64,000 bases of DNA from Clostridiales bacterium CHKCI001. GTDB taxonomy: Bacteria > Bacillota > Clostridia > Lachnospirales > Lachnospiraceae. The DNA lies in NCBI GenBank assembly GCA_900045905.1, contig FCNS01000008.1:186001-250000 (forward strand), written 5' to 3'. The notes under the pieces are model-generated. The model saw nothing but the letters and a program-made list of their open reading frames with translations, was not told the DNA's origin and ran no database searches. This document shows positions 1 through 8,148 of this stretch, piece by piece. Both the position numbers and the translations under genes were made by a program. How positions within the stretch are numbered: position 1 is the first letter of the stretch; every line of letters begins with the position of its first letter.

Positions 1-944
1 AGCATTCCATTGAATTGGTACGCATGCTCTTTTTCCGATACCCAGTTATGGTATCCATATGCATATCCATTGTTTTCCCCTGTATTAATCTGCTTTTGAG
101 TTGCCTGTGTTACCCATTCTTCTGATAAAATTCTCTTTCCATGCCACACTCCTTTTTGCAGCATTAATTGTCCCAGTTTTACCATTCCTTCTATTGTTAA
201 ATATAATCCCCATCCTCCTTTATTGATCCCCTGTGGACAAACTTCCCAATACACTTGATGAATTCCAAGTACATCCCAAAGCCTTGGACGCAAGTATTCC
301 ATCATCGGCATTTTACAAATCTCTGTTACAATAGCAGACAACATATAAGAATTCATGCTATTATAAGAAAATTGTGTTCCATGTGAAAATTTATTATTCG
401 ATTCTAAATATGCACGAATCCAATCGTCATCTGCAATCGCCCCTGTCTCATTGAATACAACTCCACTGCTCATCGTAAGTAAATGACGTACAGTTAATGA
501 TTTGTGTTTCAAATAAGTAATTGAATTTGTATATGGTTTTAACAAGTCTACAACCCGATCTTCCAATTTTAACTTTCCTTCATCTATCAACATTCCAATC
601 GCCATACCTGTTACACTTTTGGAAAGTGAGTAAACTGCCTGCCAGATCTGTCTTTGATATGGATAAAAACTTCCCTCTGCAATAATACATCCATTTCTCG
701 CAATCATTATATTATGCAGATTTACCTCTTTATCTTCTTCTAATTCCTGTAATAAACTTTGAATATAACGAGATGAAATTCCCTGAGATTCTGGAGTAGC
801 TCGAATCAGTTCCTCAGAATCTTTAATTTCTGGACAAAAAGCAAGCTTTTGGGGTTCATAGGTTACATAGGAAGTAATCCCATTTTTTCCATCTAATAAT
901 TTATATAAGATTTCAATCGATCGTTTTTGTACTTTAAAATCCAT
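1..944 (-). CDS. Serine hydrolase of the beta-lactamase (class C-like) family, 3' end outside window
   Basis: An open frame runs from an ATG at 944 to the window edge with no stop (about 314 codons visible), so the C-terminus is missing. AAAGGAG precedes the ATG. The protein has the serine beta-lactamase/DD-peptidase fold signature S-L-S-K (S106 and K109), the usual nucleophile and general base, followed near residue 194 by a F-S-Y-N-S segment in the place of the second active-site motif. No signal peptide is seen, which suggests a cytoplasmic esterase, amidase or peptidase-like hydrolase rather than a secreted beta-lactamase. The substrate cannot be inferred. The third motif would lie outside the window. 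Confidence 0.8.
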   Translation of the reverse strand, partial: MDFKVQKRSIEILYKLLDGKNGITSYVTYEPQKLAFCPEIKDSEELIRATPESQGISSRYIQSLLQELEEDKEVNLHNIMIARNGCIIAEGSFYPYQRQIWQAVYSLSKSVTGMAIGMLIDEGKLKLEDRVVDLLKPYTNSITYLKHKSLTVRHLLTMSSGVVFNETGAIADDDWIRAYLESNNKFSHGTQFSYNSMNSYMLSAIVTEICKMPMMEYLRPRLWDVLGIHQVYWEVCPQGINKGGWGLYLTIEGMVKLGQLMLQKGVWHGKRILSEEWVTQATQKQINTGENNGYAYGYHNWVSEKEHAYQFNGM

Positions 945-967
945 AAACACTCCTTTCATCTAAGGCG

Positions 968-1008
968 AAAAAACCCGAAGCTATATCGCTATTCTAGCTT
1001 CGGGTAAA
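968..1008 (-). terminator. Rho-independent terminator after pyrI
   Basis: Read on the minus strand, the arms CCCGAAGCTA and TAGCTTCGGG form a stem that is followed at once by TTTTTTCG. It sits just past the pyrI stop codon and before the serine hydrolase start. Confidence 0.85.
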
Positions 1009-1011
1009 CAA

Positions 1012-1443
1012 TTAATACTTTTTATGATATTTTTCTTCACAGTACATGCAGCGATATACCTCATTCTCTTCGTCCGTCAGCATAAATACATGAGGAAGTT
1101 CTTGTTCAATCGAAGTAATACAACGAGGATTTTTACAGAAAATAACATTCGTAATTTTCTTCGGAAGCGCCAATGTTTTCTTTTCTACAATCTTCTGGTC
1201 TTTAATAATATTGACCGTAATATTATGATCAATATAACCCAGAACATCTAAATTAATTACATTAATATCACATTCAATTTTAATGATATCCTTACGCCCC
1301 ATCTTATTACTTTTCGCATTTTTAATGATCGCTACCTGACAGTCTAATTTGTCCAAACCCAGATATTTATAAATAGCCATGGACTTCCCTGCCTGAATGT
1401 GGTCCAATACAAAACCTTCTTTTAATCCACTGACATTCAGCAT
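1012..1443 (-). CDS. pyrI: Aspartate carbamoyltransferase regulatory subunit
   Basis: PyrI binds nucleotides and transmits allosteric control to the PyrB catalytic trimers in de novo pyrimidine synthesis. The 143-residue protein has the expected two-part form: an N-terminal nucleotide-binding domain and a C-terminal zinc domain with four cysteines (C103, C108, C132, C135; motif C-K-N-P-R-C then C-M-Y-C). These cysteines bind the structural zinc that contacts PyrB. Length is close to the family norm of about 150. No pyrB lies next to it here: the upstream neighbours are metal-homeostasis genes, so the catalytic partner must be elsewhere. A clear terminator follows the gene. Confidence 0.93.
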   Translation of the reverse strand: MLNVSGLKEGFVLDHIQAGKSMAIYKYLGLDKLDCQVAIIKNAKSNKMGRKDIIKIECDINVINLDVLGYIDHNITVNIIKDQKIVEKKTLALPKKITNVIFCKNPRCITSIEQELPHVFMLTDEENEVYRCMYCEEKYHKKY

Positions 1444-1627
1444 GTTTGATTCTCCTATCTCTATTGTATAAAAAGTAACTTAATCTTTTCTCTATTCTAT
1501 CTCATGCCAGAAAAAAAATCAATCCTTTCCTGACTATACAATAGAGTAATTTTTAATAGATGACGTGGTAATCGGTCTAATCGTTCCATTTGGGCATATG
1601 CTCATTTTATAGTATCCTCATTTTTCA

Positions 1628-2572
1628 CTAAAAGTATACAAGTTCTTCTTCTGGTGCACTTGTTAATGTAACTCCTTTTGCATATAATACAGGTCCCTCT
1701 TCTTTATATGCTGCTGAGTATTCCCATTTCACTTTAGCTGTCACATAAATCCATTGCTTTGGCTCAATCCGTTTTGCATTGCGATAATGACATAAAAATC
1801 CAATAAATCGAATATCTGCTTCACAACAAGTCATCGCATTTCTCCCTGGTACAAATATATTTTCTGGGAAATGCTTGGACACCATCGCTTTTGCACGGAA
1901 ACGAACGAGTTTATTCACATAGCGTTCTGGATGTTCTTGCACATCAATATACCAAAAACCATAGTCCTGATCTGCAATATTAATAATTTCTGCATCTAAA
2001 TCATATGGAGGTTCTTCTTCTGGCGGTTCTATTTCTCCATCTTCCGATTCAAACACAATGCCTGCACGGCGATTCACAGACTTAATGGTTCTCTGATATA
2101 ACGCCAATGGACTGTCCTCGGTACAACGATTAAAAATAATCATATCAGTTTTGGTAAGAAGCTCAATTGCCTGAGCTTTAATGTTATTTAAATAAAGCTG
2201 GAAATGAGATCCATCTAATATTGTAATAATCTGATAAATCTCCCAAAATTCTGGCATGCGCATCCGAAGAATCTGATCAACTGACCACATTCCATTATAT
2301 TCTATCATAACACGCTCTGGATGATATTTTTCATTCATCTTTTTCAGAAATTCTGGTGTCAATTCTTCTGGTTCTTCAATCATTTCCAATACTGTATTAT
2401 AATTTGCCAACATAGAAAGATCATATTCTTCTTCCCCTTCCTCACAGGCAATCAATAATGTCTTTTCTCCATCTGCAAAATAATCCTGCTGAATGGTGAA
2501 TTGAATAAATGATGTCTTACCACTCTCTAAAAAACCAGTGATCAGATAGACTGGAATTGTATAATCTTCCAT
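1628..2572 (-). CDS. P-loop NTPase (CobW/COG0523-like) fused to a YcgQ/DUF1980-like C-terminal domain
   Basis: A Walker A motif (G-F-L-E-S-G-K-T, residues 13-20) opens a COG0523-type domain, but the CxCC metal-binding motif of true COG0523 members is absent. The C-terminal third carries F-V-P-G-R-N-A-M-T-C-C-E-A-D, resembling the conserved MTCCxAD segment of DUF1980/YcgQ proteins, which pair with YcgR-type permeases. The start at 2572 is preferred over the GTG at 2581 because AAGGAG lies 8 nt before the ATG and abuts the GTG. It is 12 bases downstream of the COG0523 gene, so the two are probably co-transcribed. A role in zinc or other metal homeostasis is inferred from family and context. The domain identity of the C-terminus is from memory of motifs. 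Confidence 0.75.
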   Translation of the reverse strand: MEDYTIPVYLITGFLESGKTSFIQFTIQQDYFADGEKTLLIACEEGEEEYDLSMLANYNTVLEMIEEPEELTPEFLKKMNEKYHPERVMIEYNGMWSVDQILRMRMPEFWEIYQIITILDGSHFQLYLNNIKAQAIELLTKTDMIIFNRCTEDSPLALYQRTIKSVNRRAGIVFESEDGEIEPPEEEPPYDLDAEIINIADQDYGFWYIDVQEHPERYVNKLVRFRAKAMVSKHFPENIFVPGRNAMTCCEADIRFIGFLCHYRNAKRIEPKQWIYVTAKVKWEYSAAYKEEGPVLYAKGVTLTSAPEEELVYF

Positions 2573-2584
2573 TTCTCTCACTCC

Positions 2585-3643
2585 TTATGCCAGATGGAAT
2601 AATTCCATCAACTTTTCTTCCTGTAATTGGGAACCAATTACACAAATACGTCCTGTATAATCTGGAGAACCAGTACGAATCTCATATTCTCCTGGAACTA
2701 AATCAAAATACATCCATTCTCCATCCTGCGTTGGAAGCATCCCCTTCGCACGTAAAACCGTACCATACTCTGTTTCTTCGGAAAGTTTGTGTAATATATC
2801 TGTTAATTCTTCCTTTGAATACTTAGCTGGAGTTTCTTTTCCCCAACTTGTGAATACTTCATCTGCATGATGGTGGTGATGATCATGACAGCCACAACTG
2901 CATTCTTCCCCATGATAATGGTCATGATGGTGATGATTATGATGGGCGTGATCTTCATGGTGATGATCATGGTGATCGTGGTCTTCATGATGATCATGAC
3001 CATGTTCTTTTAATTCTTTTAATAACTCCTTCTCTAAATCATTGCTCTTCTCAATTACTTGCAGGATTTGAGTTCCAGTCAGTTGATCCCATGGAGTCGT
3101 AATAATTTGGGCTCCTTTTGTATTTCTCTCTTGAATCAAACTTACTGCTTTTTCTAAACGATCTTGTTTCATTGTTTGCGTTCTGCTTAGAATAATCGTG
3201 CTTGCTGTCTCAATCTGATCATTATAGAACTCACCAAAATTTTTCATATACATTTTACACTTGGTAGCATCTGCTACTGTAACCATACTATTAATTGAAA
3301 TGTCTTCTTTATCTCCAACTCGAAGCACAGCTTTTACTACATCTGACAACTTACCTACACCAGATGGCTCAATAATAATACGATCTGGATGATATGTCTC
3401 AATGACTTGTTCCAATGCTGCTGTAAAATCTCCTACAAGAGAACAGCAAATACAGCCAGAATTCATCTCTGTAATCTGAATCCCAGCATCTTTTAAAAAT
3501 CCGCCGTCAATACCAATTTCTCCAAATTCGTTTTCAATCAATACTAATTTTTGACCTTGGAATACTTCTTCAATTAGTTTTTTAATTAATGTTGTTTTTC
3601 CAGCCCCTAAAAATCCAGAAATAATATCAATCTTTGTCATCAT
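2585..3643 (-). CDS. COG0523/CobW-family GTPase metallochaperone with histidine-rich insert
   Basis: The protein shows Walker A (G-F-L-G-A-G-K-T, residues 10-17), the E-N-E-F-G-E switch region and the hallmark metal motif C64-I-C66-C67. A long His/Asp/Glu run (about residues 215-262, with C-S-C-G-C inside) separates the GTPase domain from the CobW C-terminal domain. Members of this family (YjiA, ZigA, ZNG1) use GTP hydrolysis to deliver metal, most often zinc, to client proteins. The His-rich linker suggests zinc or nickel storage or delivery. ATGs at 3643 and 3640 are both possible; GAAGGA is better spaced for the second. A sigma-A promoter lies at 3696-3724. A urease operon elsewhere in the window makes nickel worth considering. 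Confidence 0.9.
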   Translation of the reverse strand: MMTKIDIISGFLGAGKTTLIKKLIEEVFQGQKLVLIENEFGEIGIDGGFLKDAGIQITEMNSGCICCSLVGDFTAALEQVIETYHPDRIIIEPSGVGKLSDVVKAVLRVGDKEDISINSMVTVADATKCKMYMKNFGEFYNDQIETASTIILSRTQTMKQDRLEKAVSLIQERNTKGAQIITTPWDQLTGTQILQVIEKSNDLEKELLKELKEHGHDHHEDHDHHDHHHEDHAHHNHHHHDHYHGEECSCGCHDHHHHHADEVFTSWGKETPAKYSKEELTDILHKLSEETEYGTVLRAKGMLPTQDGEWMYFDLVPGEYEIRTGSPDYTGRICVIGSQLQEEKLMELFHLA

Positions 3644-3695
3644 AATTCCTTCTTTCTAAGTTTGCCTTTTCACTTTTTAATAACAAACTATCCAC

Positions 3696-3724
3696 AGTAT
3701 ACCACTAAGCCCATAAATATGCAA
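3696..3724 (-). promoter_or_regulatory. Sigma-A type promoter for the metallochaperone operon
   Basis: Minus-strand TTGCAT, a 17-nt spacer and TATACT lie about 50 nt upstream of the COG0523 gene. No obvious Zur palindrome was recognised. Confidence 0.6.
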
Positions 3725-3762
3725 ATAAAAACTATATGAAGATTCCATTTCATAGATATCAG

Positions 3763-3802
3763 AAAAAGCGAGCATCGAATTATTTTCTTTCGATACTCGC
3801 TC
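3763..3802 (-). terminator. Intrinsic terminator ending the candidate large RNA
   Basis: On the minus strand GAGCGAGTATCGAA pairs with TTCGATGCTCGCTT around a short A-rich loop, and the distal arm runs into TTTTTC. It is the only strong terminator between the promoter at 4368-4396 and the metallochaperone operon. Confidence 0.8.
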
Positions 3803-4044
3803 TTAAGCTATTCCATCCATTGGACATTACCTCTCTTTAATTTATTCTGTTTTCTTCTTCAATAATGTACTCATTGTTCATGAATGATCCTCTGCTTTAT
3901 GGCATCTGGAATTTTAACTTATCTAATGTACTTACTTTTTCTAAACTTTCTAATAAACTCTTATCCTTTTATCCGCTAGATCTTATATTCAAATTTTCCC
4001 ATTCCATCTATAAAAGCTCTTCCCCAACCAAACTATATTCTTAC

Positions 4045-4096
4045 TATTCATTTTATATAATTATTCATACTATTCATTCTATATAATTATTCATAC
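4045..4096. repeat. 26-bp tandem repeat, two copies, inside the candidate RNA
   Basis: Two adjacent 26-base units (4045-4070 and 4071-4096) differ at one position. A partial third unit may lie beside them. The unit is not a multiple of three, which argues against a coding repeat. Confidence 0.85.
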
Positions 4097-4367
4097 TCTT
4101 TTTTAGATTTGCTTTTTTATATCATTAGATTGTGAATTAAATCCGCCTCGCACTGGTCGCTTCGAATCCTTTACTAAATTATTGAAGGTTCTTTGCTAAA
4201 TTCGCTTGTCTTATGTTTTTGGTGGTCCGTACCATCCTTTCTTTTATATTTGGTAAGAATAAAACTTCTTTCCCATATCTATGTAAAGACTTTCGTCATT
4301 CAATAGGGTAAACCGTTACATTTTCATTGGACTCTCCTCCTATTCTTTCTTTTTTTATCTTGGTTAA

Positions 4368-4396
4368 AGTATATAACATTTTCTTTCATATGTCAA
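4368..4396 (-). promoter_or_regulatory. Very strong sigma-A promoter
   Basis: The minus strand reads TTGACA (4396-4391), exactly 17 bases, then TATACT (4373-4368). It drives transcription into the ORF-poor stretch ending at 3763. The AT-rich bases from 4397 to 4528 upstream hold nothing else recognisable. Confidence 0.8.
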
Positions 4397-4528
4397 GTGT
4401 TTTTTTTTAATTTTTTATTTTTTTTATTATTATCTGGCTTATATTTTTTTATCACATAATTCACGAAATTCAATCTGGTATATTCCAATTTCATTTAATA
4501 AATTTATCAGAATATCTCTAATTTTCTA

Positions 4529-5158
4529 TCATAATTTCAATTTATCTTGTAGAATTATTAATACAAATAGTAGAATTGCACTTATTGTTTGTACTATATA
4601 CCACGTTATAGAATAATCTCTTGGCAAAACTCCAATTCGTGCAATACTCAGGTACTCAGGTAATAATCCATTCACGTTTAAAAAATAATAGGCAATCGCA
4701 AAGCCTAATCCCGCCAATGCAGATTTGCAAAAATGCATCAAAAAAAGCGTGAGAATTTGTATTACAAAACATTGAAATCCAAAACTTATGATCGTTTTTT
4801 TATCTCCTCCAACTTGAAACATAAGCCAAAAGAGATAGGGAATAATAAGTATGAATAACACAACTGTACAGCATATCCACCAGCATAACTTCCATTTCAT
4901 TTGAATTCCATAAGAAAATTCTTTCAACTCTGAACTTAAGACGATTCGAAATCCCATATACTGATACCAAATACTAAGTAAAAGTAACATTTTCTGTGCC
5001 GAGTCAAATACTTTTCTTATGGTTTCCTCTTTTATTCCTGCTTCAAACAATTGTGCATGATAAATGAGAATAAAACAATATAAAAACGCAACTGGAAACA
5101 GATAAAATAACCATTGTGACTTTATATGTAATTTTAGAAAACACAATTGATTACTCAT
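4529..5158 (-). CDS. Small ABC-2-like membrane protein, likely exporter permease subunit
   Basis: This 209-residue hydrophobic protein has about six predicted membrane segments (near residues 15-33, 50-65, 88-110, 120-145, 150-165 and 185-203), no catalytic motifs and a short Lys-rich tail. Its start overlaps the end of the upstream ABC ATPase gene by 8 bases, so it is translationally coupled to it. Last gene of a three-gene unit (permease 5993-7972, ATPase 5151-5996, this gene). It probably forms, with the larger permease, the membrane part of an exporter or an immunity/bacitracin-type ABC system. The substrate is unknown. Confidence 0.65.
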   Translation of the reverse strand: MSNQLCFLKLHIKSQWLFYLFPVAFLYCFILIYHAQLFEAGIKEETIRKVFDSAQKMLLLLSIWYQYMGFRIVLSSELKEFSYGIQMKWKLCWWICCTVVLFILIIPYLFWLMFQVGGDKKTIISFGFQCFVIQILTLFLMHFCKSALAGLGFAIAYYFLNVNGLLPEYLSIARIGVLPRDYSITWYIVQTISAILLFVLIILQDKLKL

Positions 5159-5996
5159 GATGATTTATCCCCTTTAAAAAATATAAATATCCATCTTCAA
5201 TATCTGGTTCACATTGTTGTCCCCCTGCTATATCTGAGTTCTCTCCGAATAACAATACTCTTGCATACTTTTTATCCCTTTCTGTAAAATAACGTTCTAC
5301 ATAATATGGCTCTGGTAATTGTTCTATTTTACTTTCTTCTATCTGAAATACTCTTCCATTCGCAGCTTTGGCTATCTCTTGTGCATCTTGTACTGTTAAA
5401 ATTTCCCCTTCCTCCATTACAATCAGTTTTTGACAAAGATACTTAATATCTTCTATTAGATGTGTGGAGAGCAGTATTGTAGTCTTTCCCTCCAATCTAC
5501 GAATAATATTATTGAAATTATTCCTCTCCTCTGGATCTAATCCAACGGTAGGTTCATCCAAAAGCAATATTACTGGTTCTCCAAGTAAAGCCTGCGCAAT
5601 TCCAGCCCTGCGAACCATTCCTCCAGAAAGTTTCCTGCATTTCTCATTTTTTCTGTCTTCCATATTAACAATTTTTAGCACTTTCATGATTTCTTCCTGA
5701 TGCTTAGAAACTGGAACATTTTTCAAACATGCAAAATACTCCATCTGTTCATAAAGCGTCAATTCTGGAAAACACCCAAACTTTTGAGGAAGATAACCAA
5801 TGATTCCACTAGCAACAGAATTTGTTATCTTTCCCCCATTTGATGGAATAATTCCTCCAAGCATTCGAATTAATGTTGTCTTCCCTGCGCCATTTGGACC
5901 TACTAATCCATAGGTATCTACTTCAAGTTTTAGATTAATTGATTTAATTACTTCTCTCTTTCCATATTTTTTTCGTAATCCTATAATCTCTATCAT
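5151..5996 (-). CDS. ABC transporter ATP-binding protein
   Basis: This 281-residue nucleotide-binding subunit shows Walker A (G-P-N-G-A-G-K-T-T, about residues 33-41), a Q-loop, the signature L-S-G-G-M, Walker B L-L-L-D-E-P-T-V-G-L-D and an H-loop (S-T-H), followed by a roughly 70-residue C-terminal extension. That form is typical of ATPases paired with ABC-2 permeases in drug or peptide export and self-immunity. It starts within ATGA of the preceding permease gene, showing coupling. The small secreted protein encoded at 8149-8519 is the nearest candidate cargo or antagonist, which is inference. Confidence 0.93.
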   Translation of the reverse strand: MIEIIGLRKKYGKREVIKSINLKLEVDTYGLVGPNGAGKTTLIRMLGGIIPSNGGKITNSVASGIIGYLPQKFGCFPELTLYEQMEYFACLKNVPVSKHQEEIMKVLKIVNMEDRKNEKCRKLSGGMVRRAGIAQALLGEPVILLLDEPTVGLDPEERNNFNNIIRRLEGKTTILLSTHLIEDIKYLCQKLIVMEEGEILTVQDAQEIAKAANGRVFQIEESKIEQLPEPYYVERYFTERDKKYARVLLFGENSDIAGGQQCEPDIEDGYLYFLKGINHHE

Positions 5997-7972
5997 TCTA
6001 TTGCCTCCATGGCTGTTAAAAACGCCTTATCATCTACAAAATTCTCTGGATTCAGTGAATATTCCACGATTTCTCTGACTAATCGCTCACTATTCTTCTC
6101 TCTTATTAATTTATAGAATCGTTCTCGATCTTCTACTGTAAGATTTCCTTCCCTACGTGCAACAGAGTTACTCCATTCTGCTAACATTTCTTCTGGTTCT
6201 TCCTCCCAAAATGCATTGAATACAAACGGCAAAATCAGATCAGAAGCTTCTCTTTTTTTCTGATTTTCCATATCTTTCCATATCATATTACAGAACAATC
6301 GATTCGCATTAATATAAAGTGGGGTTGCTAATATATACTGATCAAAAACAGCAACTTCGTTGTTTTCAAAATTCCTTCCCATATCTTCGGATGCAAATAA
6401 AATTTTTTTCTGTTCCAATCCACTTGTATCAACCCCATAGCGTTTTAATACATCCAATGCTTTTGTATACGCCTGTTTTTCTCTTGCCAAAAACGCATCA
6501 TAATTATTTTCTGAATCTGAATATAAATTCAATGGAAAATAGTTTATAATTCTTTCATCCTCTGTTCGTTTAATATTTCCGCCCAATACAGTAATACTAT
6601 CACTTTCTCCTTCGTAACAATTAATCTCTTTTTCAGAAAGATTTGTAATAACTGGATAATTTGTTTTTATCCGAATATGTGCTGGCTCGATACGATTATA
6701 ACAATTGTAACCGTATATTTGATATTTTAACATAATCTGTCGCTGCCCCGCCATCGGATACCAAGGAAACCATCCAGGAAGCATTGCTGCCCTTACATTG
6801 GAGTAAAATTTATTATGATGTCCTTTATATTGAATTAAAACTGTAAGTTGCTGAACTGGTTTACTCGTATTTAAAATAAGATTATCCTTCTGCTGTTCAA
6901 ATGTTACAGTTACACCTTCTGTTTCTGACTCAATCTTCTTAACCGAATACCCTCGATACAATGTCATACAAAATTGCTGTGATTGTAACTGTGATTGTAA
7001 AATCAACCGTCCCTTTACTTCTAACTCACTTTTCATAGATAATTCCAAATCATAATCTGTAATGGTAAATCCCGCTTCTCTTTGACTTGAAACAGCTATT
7101 TCGCTTGACTGATTCAGTTCTATACGATCAATGTTCTGTCCATTCCAACTACTATTCAAACGATAAAGGGATGCTGGCTGATAAGAAAATAGTAAAAAAA
7201 GAATCGCTGCTGCTGCTACAACCCTTCCAGTTTTTTTCTTTTTCCATATATGAATAAGAGCTATTCCAATTAAAAAAATCAACCAAAACAGTAAAACATA
7301 AATACGTACCGGTTCCAATTGCAGATCATTTTGATAATCTGGACTCCATTCTCCATTTTGATATAAAATTCGGAAAGGCCAGGTTAGCTTTTGCCAAACA
7401 ATATCAATTGGAATCACTGGTTTTTCTGACCAAATAATATTCTCTGAAAGTGGACTAATCAGAAACAAAAAAAGAAACTCCAAAAAAAACCAAATTTGTG
7501 AACTCCAGCTTGCACAAACTACAAAAGTAAACAATAAGCAAATCATTTGAGGAATAAAAATATTATAAAGATAATTTTCTGGAAACCATGTAAGAAAATA
7601 ATTTGTTCCATCATTTTTTAAGCAACATATAACTAGCAAAATGCACATTCCTAAATTCCATATTAATGTTTGAACAAACACACATGTAAATGCACTCTTT
7701 TCATAAACAGCTCGATGACCCCCTACTTCAGATGCTTCTCTTACCGCATTTCTATCTGCTCCTGATATATAATAATAAGAAACACAGACAAGGAAAAAAC
7801 AGGCATAATAATTGAATCTTGCGATCATTTGCAGCAATTCAAACCCAGACATCCCAGCATGTATAAAAAGAATTAGAAATCCATAAGTGACCGCATAAAA
7901 CAAAATAAAACCTATTACACAAACTTTAAGCTTTATAAATTGTCTCCAGATAAACCCTTTCATAATCTGCAT
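5993..7972 (-). CDS. ABC permease fused to a peptidase-like extracellular region without an HExxH motif
   Basis: The 659-residue protein begins with about five membrane helices (residues 15-175), has two more near 228-250 and 255-270, and then a large soluble part of about 390 residues. The first part of that region (near 300-400) is beta-rich and resembles the N-terminal domain of M1 aminopeptidases, a fusion known among ABC-2 permeases. The zinc motif HExxH is not present, so peptidase activity is unlikely. It overlaps the following ATPase gene by 4 bases. It is probably the main permease of the exporter, with the soluble part possibly binding peptide outside the cell. The M1 resemblance is tentative. 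Confidence 0.7.
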   Translation of the reverse strand: MQIMKGFIWRQFIKLKVCVIGFILFYAVTYGFLILFIHAGMSGFELLQMIARFNYYACFFLVCVSYYYISGADRNAVREASEVGGHRAVYEKSAFTCVFVQTLIWNLGMCILLVICCLKNDGTNYFLTWFPENYLYNIFIPQMICLLFTFVVCASWSSQIWFFLEFLFLFLISPLSENIIWSEKPVIPIDIVWQKLTWPFRILYQNGEWSPDYQNDLQLEPVRIYVLLFWLIFLIGIALIHIWKKKKTGRVVAAAAILFLLFSYQPASLYRLNSSWNGQNIDRIELNQSSEIAVSSQREAGFTITDYDLELSMKSELEVKGRLILQSQLQSQQFCMTLYRGYSVKKIESETEGVTVTFEQQKDNLILNTSKPVQQLTVLIQYKGHHNKFYSNVRAAMLPGWFPWYPMAGQRQIMLKYQIYGYNCYNRIEPAHIRIKTNYPVITNLSEKEINCYEGESDSITVLGGNIKRTEDERIINYFPLNLYSDSENNYDAFLAREKQAYTKALDVLKRYGVDTSGLEQKKILFASEDMGRNFENNEVAVFDQYILATPLYINANRLFCNMIWKDMENQKKREASDLILPFVFNAFWEEEPEEMLAEWSNSVARREGNLTVEDRERFYKLIREKNSERLVREIVEYSLNPENFVDDKAFLTAMEAIE

Positions 7973-8148
7973 CCCTCCTCATTCCACTATAAACTTAGAA
8001 GGTATCCAAAAAGTTTTTTACAAAGTCAAAATATCTATAAAAATTCAACTTTCTAGGTACCTTCATAGTATTTTCACCATTTTTATCATATCAAAAAGTC
8101 AGAAAACCTCTCCTATGTACCTACATCGAATCCTTTTATAATATACTT

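Larger units (their letters stand above)
3763..4361 (-). ncRNA. Candidate large non-coding RNA of about 600 nt
   Basis: A near-consensus promoter (TTGACA, 17 nt, TATACT) and a strong intrinsic terminator bracket about 600 nt in which every frame is broken by many stops. The best start, an ATG with AGGAGGAGAG before it, encodes only Met-Lys-Met before TAA. The 5' half can form local helices: GAC-GAAA-GUC with a GNRA tetraloop, UGGU-ACGG-ACCA, and GAACCUU with AAGG(a)UUC, next to a GC-rich patch unusual for this region. The size matches ornate RNA classes such as ROOL (about 580 nt) or OLE (about 610 nt); membership is a guess. The main alternative is a badly decayed gene: one segment near 3920-3990 has codon-like runs. 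A 26-bp tandem repeat lies in the middle. Confidence 0.5.

Noticed and set aside
2803-3003. Met/Ile-rich ORF on the minus strand in another frame of the COG0523 gene
   Set aside because: It is the shifted reading of the His/Asp codon run (CAT/GAT repeats) and has no ribosome site.
3865-4086. 73-codon plus-strand ORF in the candidate RNA region
   Set aside because: No ribosome site, composition dominated by Tyr/Ser/Ile from AT-rich DNA, and antisense to the promoter-terminator unit.
4045-4096. Possible CRISPR-like repeat
   Set aside because: The two 26-bp units are directly adjacent with no spacer, and there are no cas genes in the window.
4150-4190. tRNA-like T-loop (TTCGAATCC) near 4161
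   Set aside because: No acceptor, D or anticodon stems can be built around it on either strand.
7984-8060. Imperfect inverted repeat GAAGGTA...TACCTTC upstream of the 659-residue permease gene
   Set aside because: The stem is interrupted by bulges, the loop is about 40 bases and no T-run follows, so neither a terminator nor a known regulatory element can be claimed.
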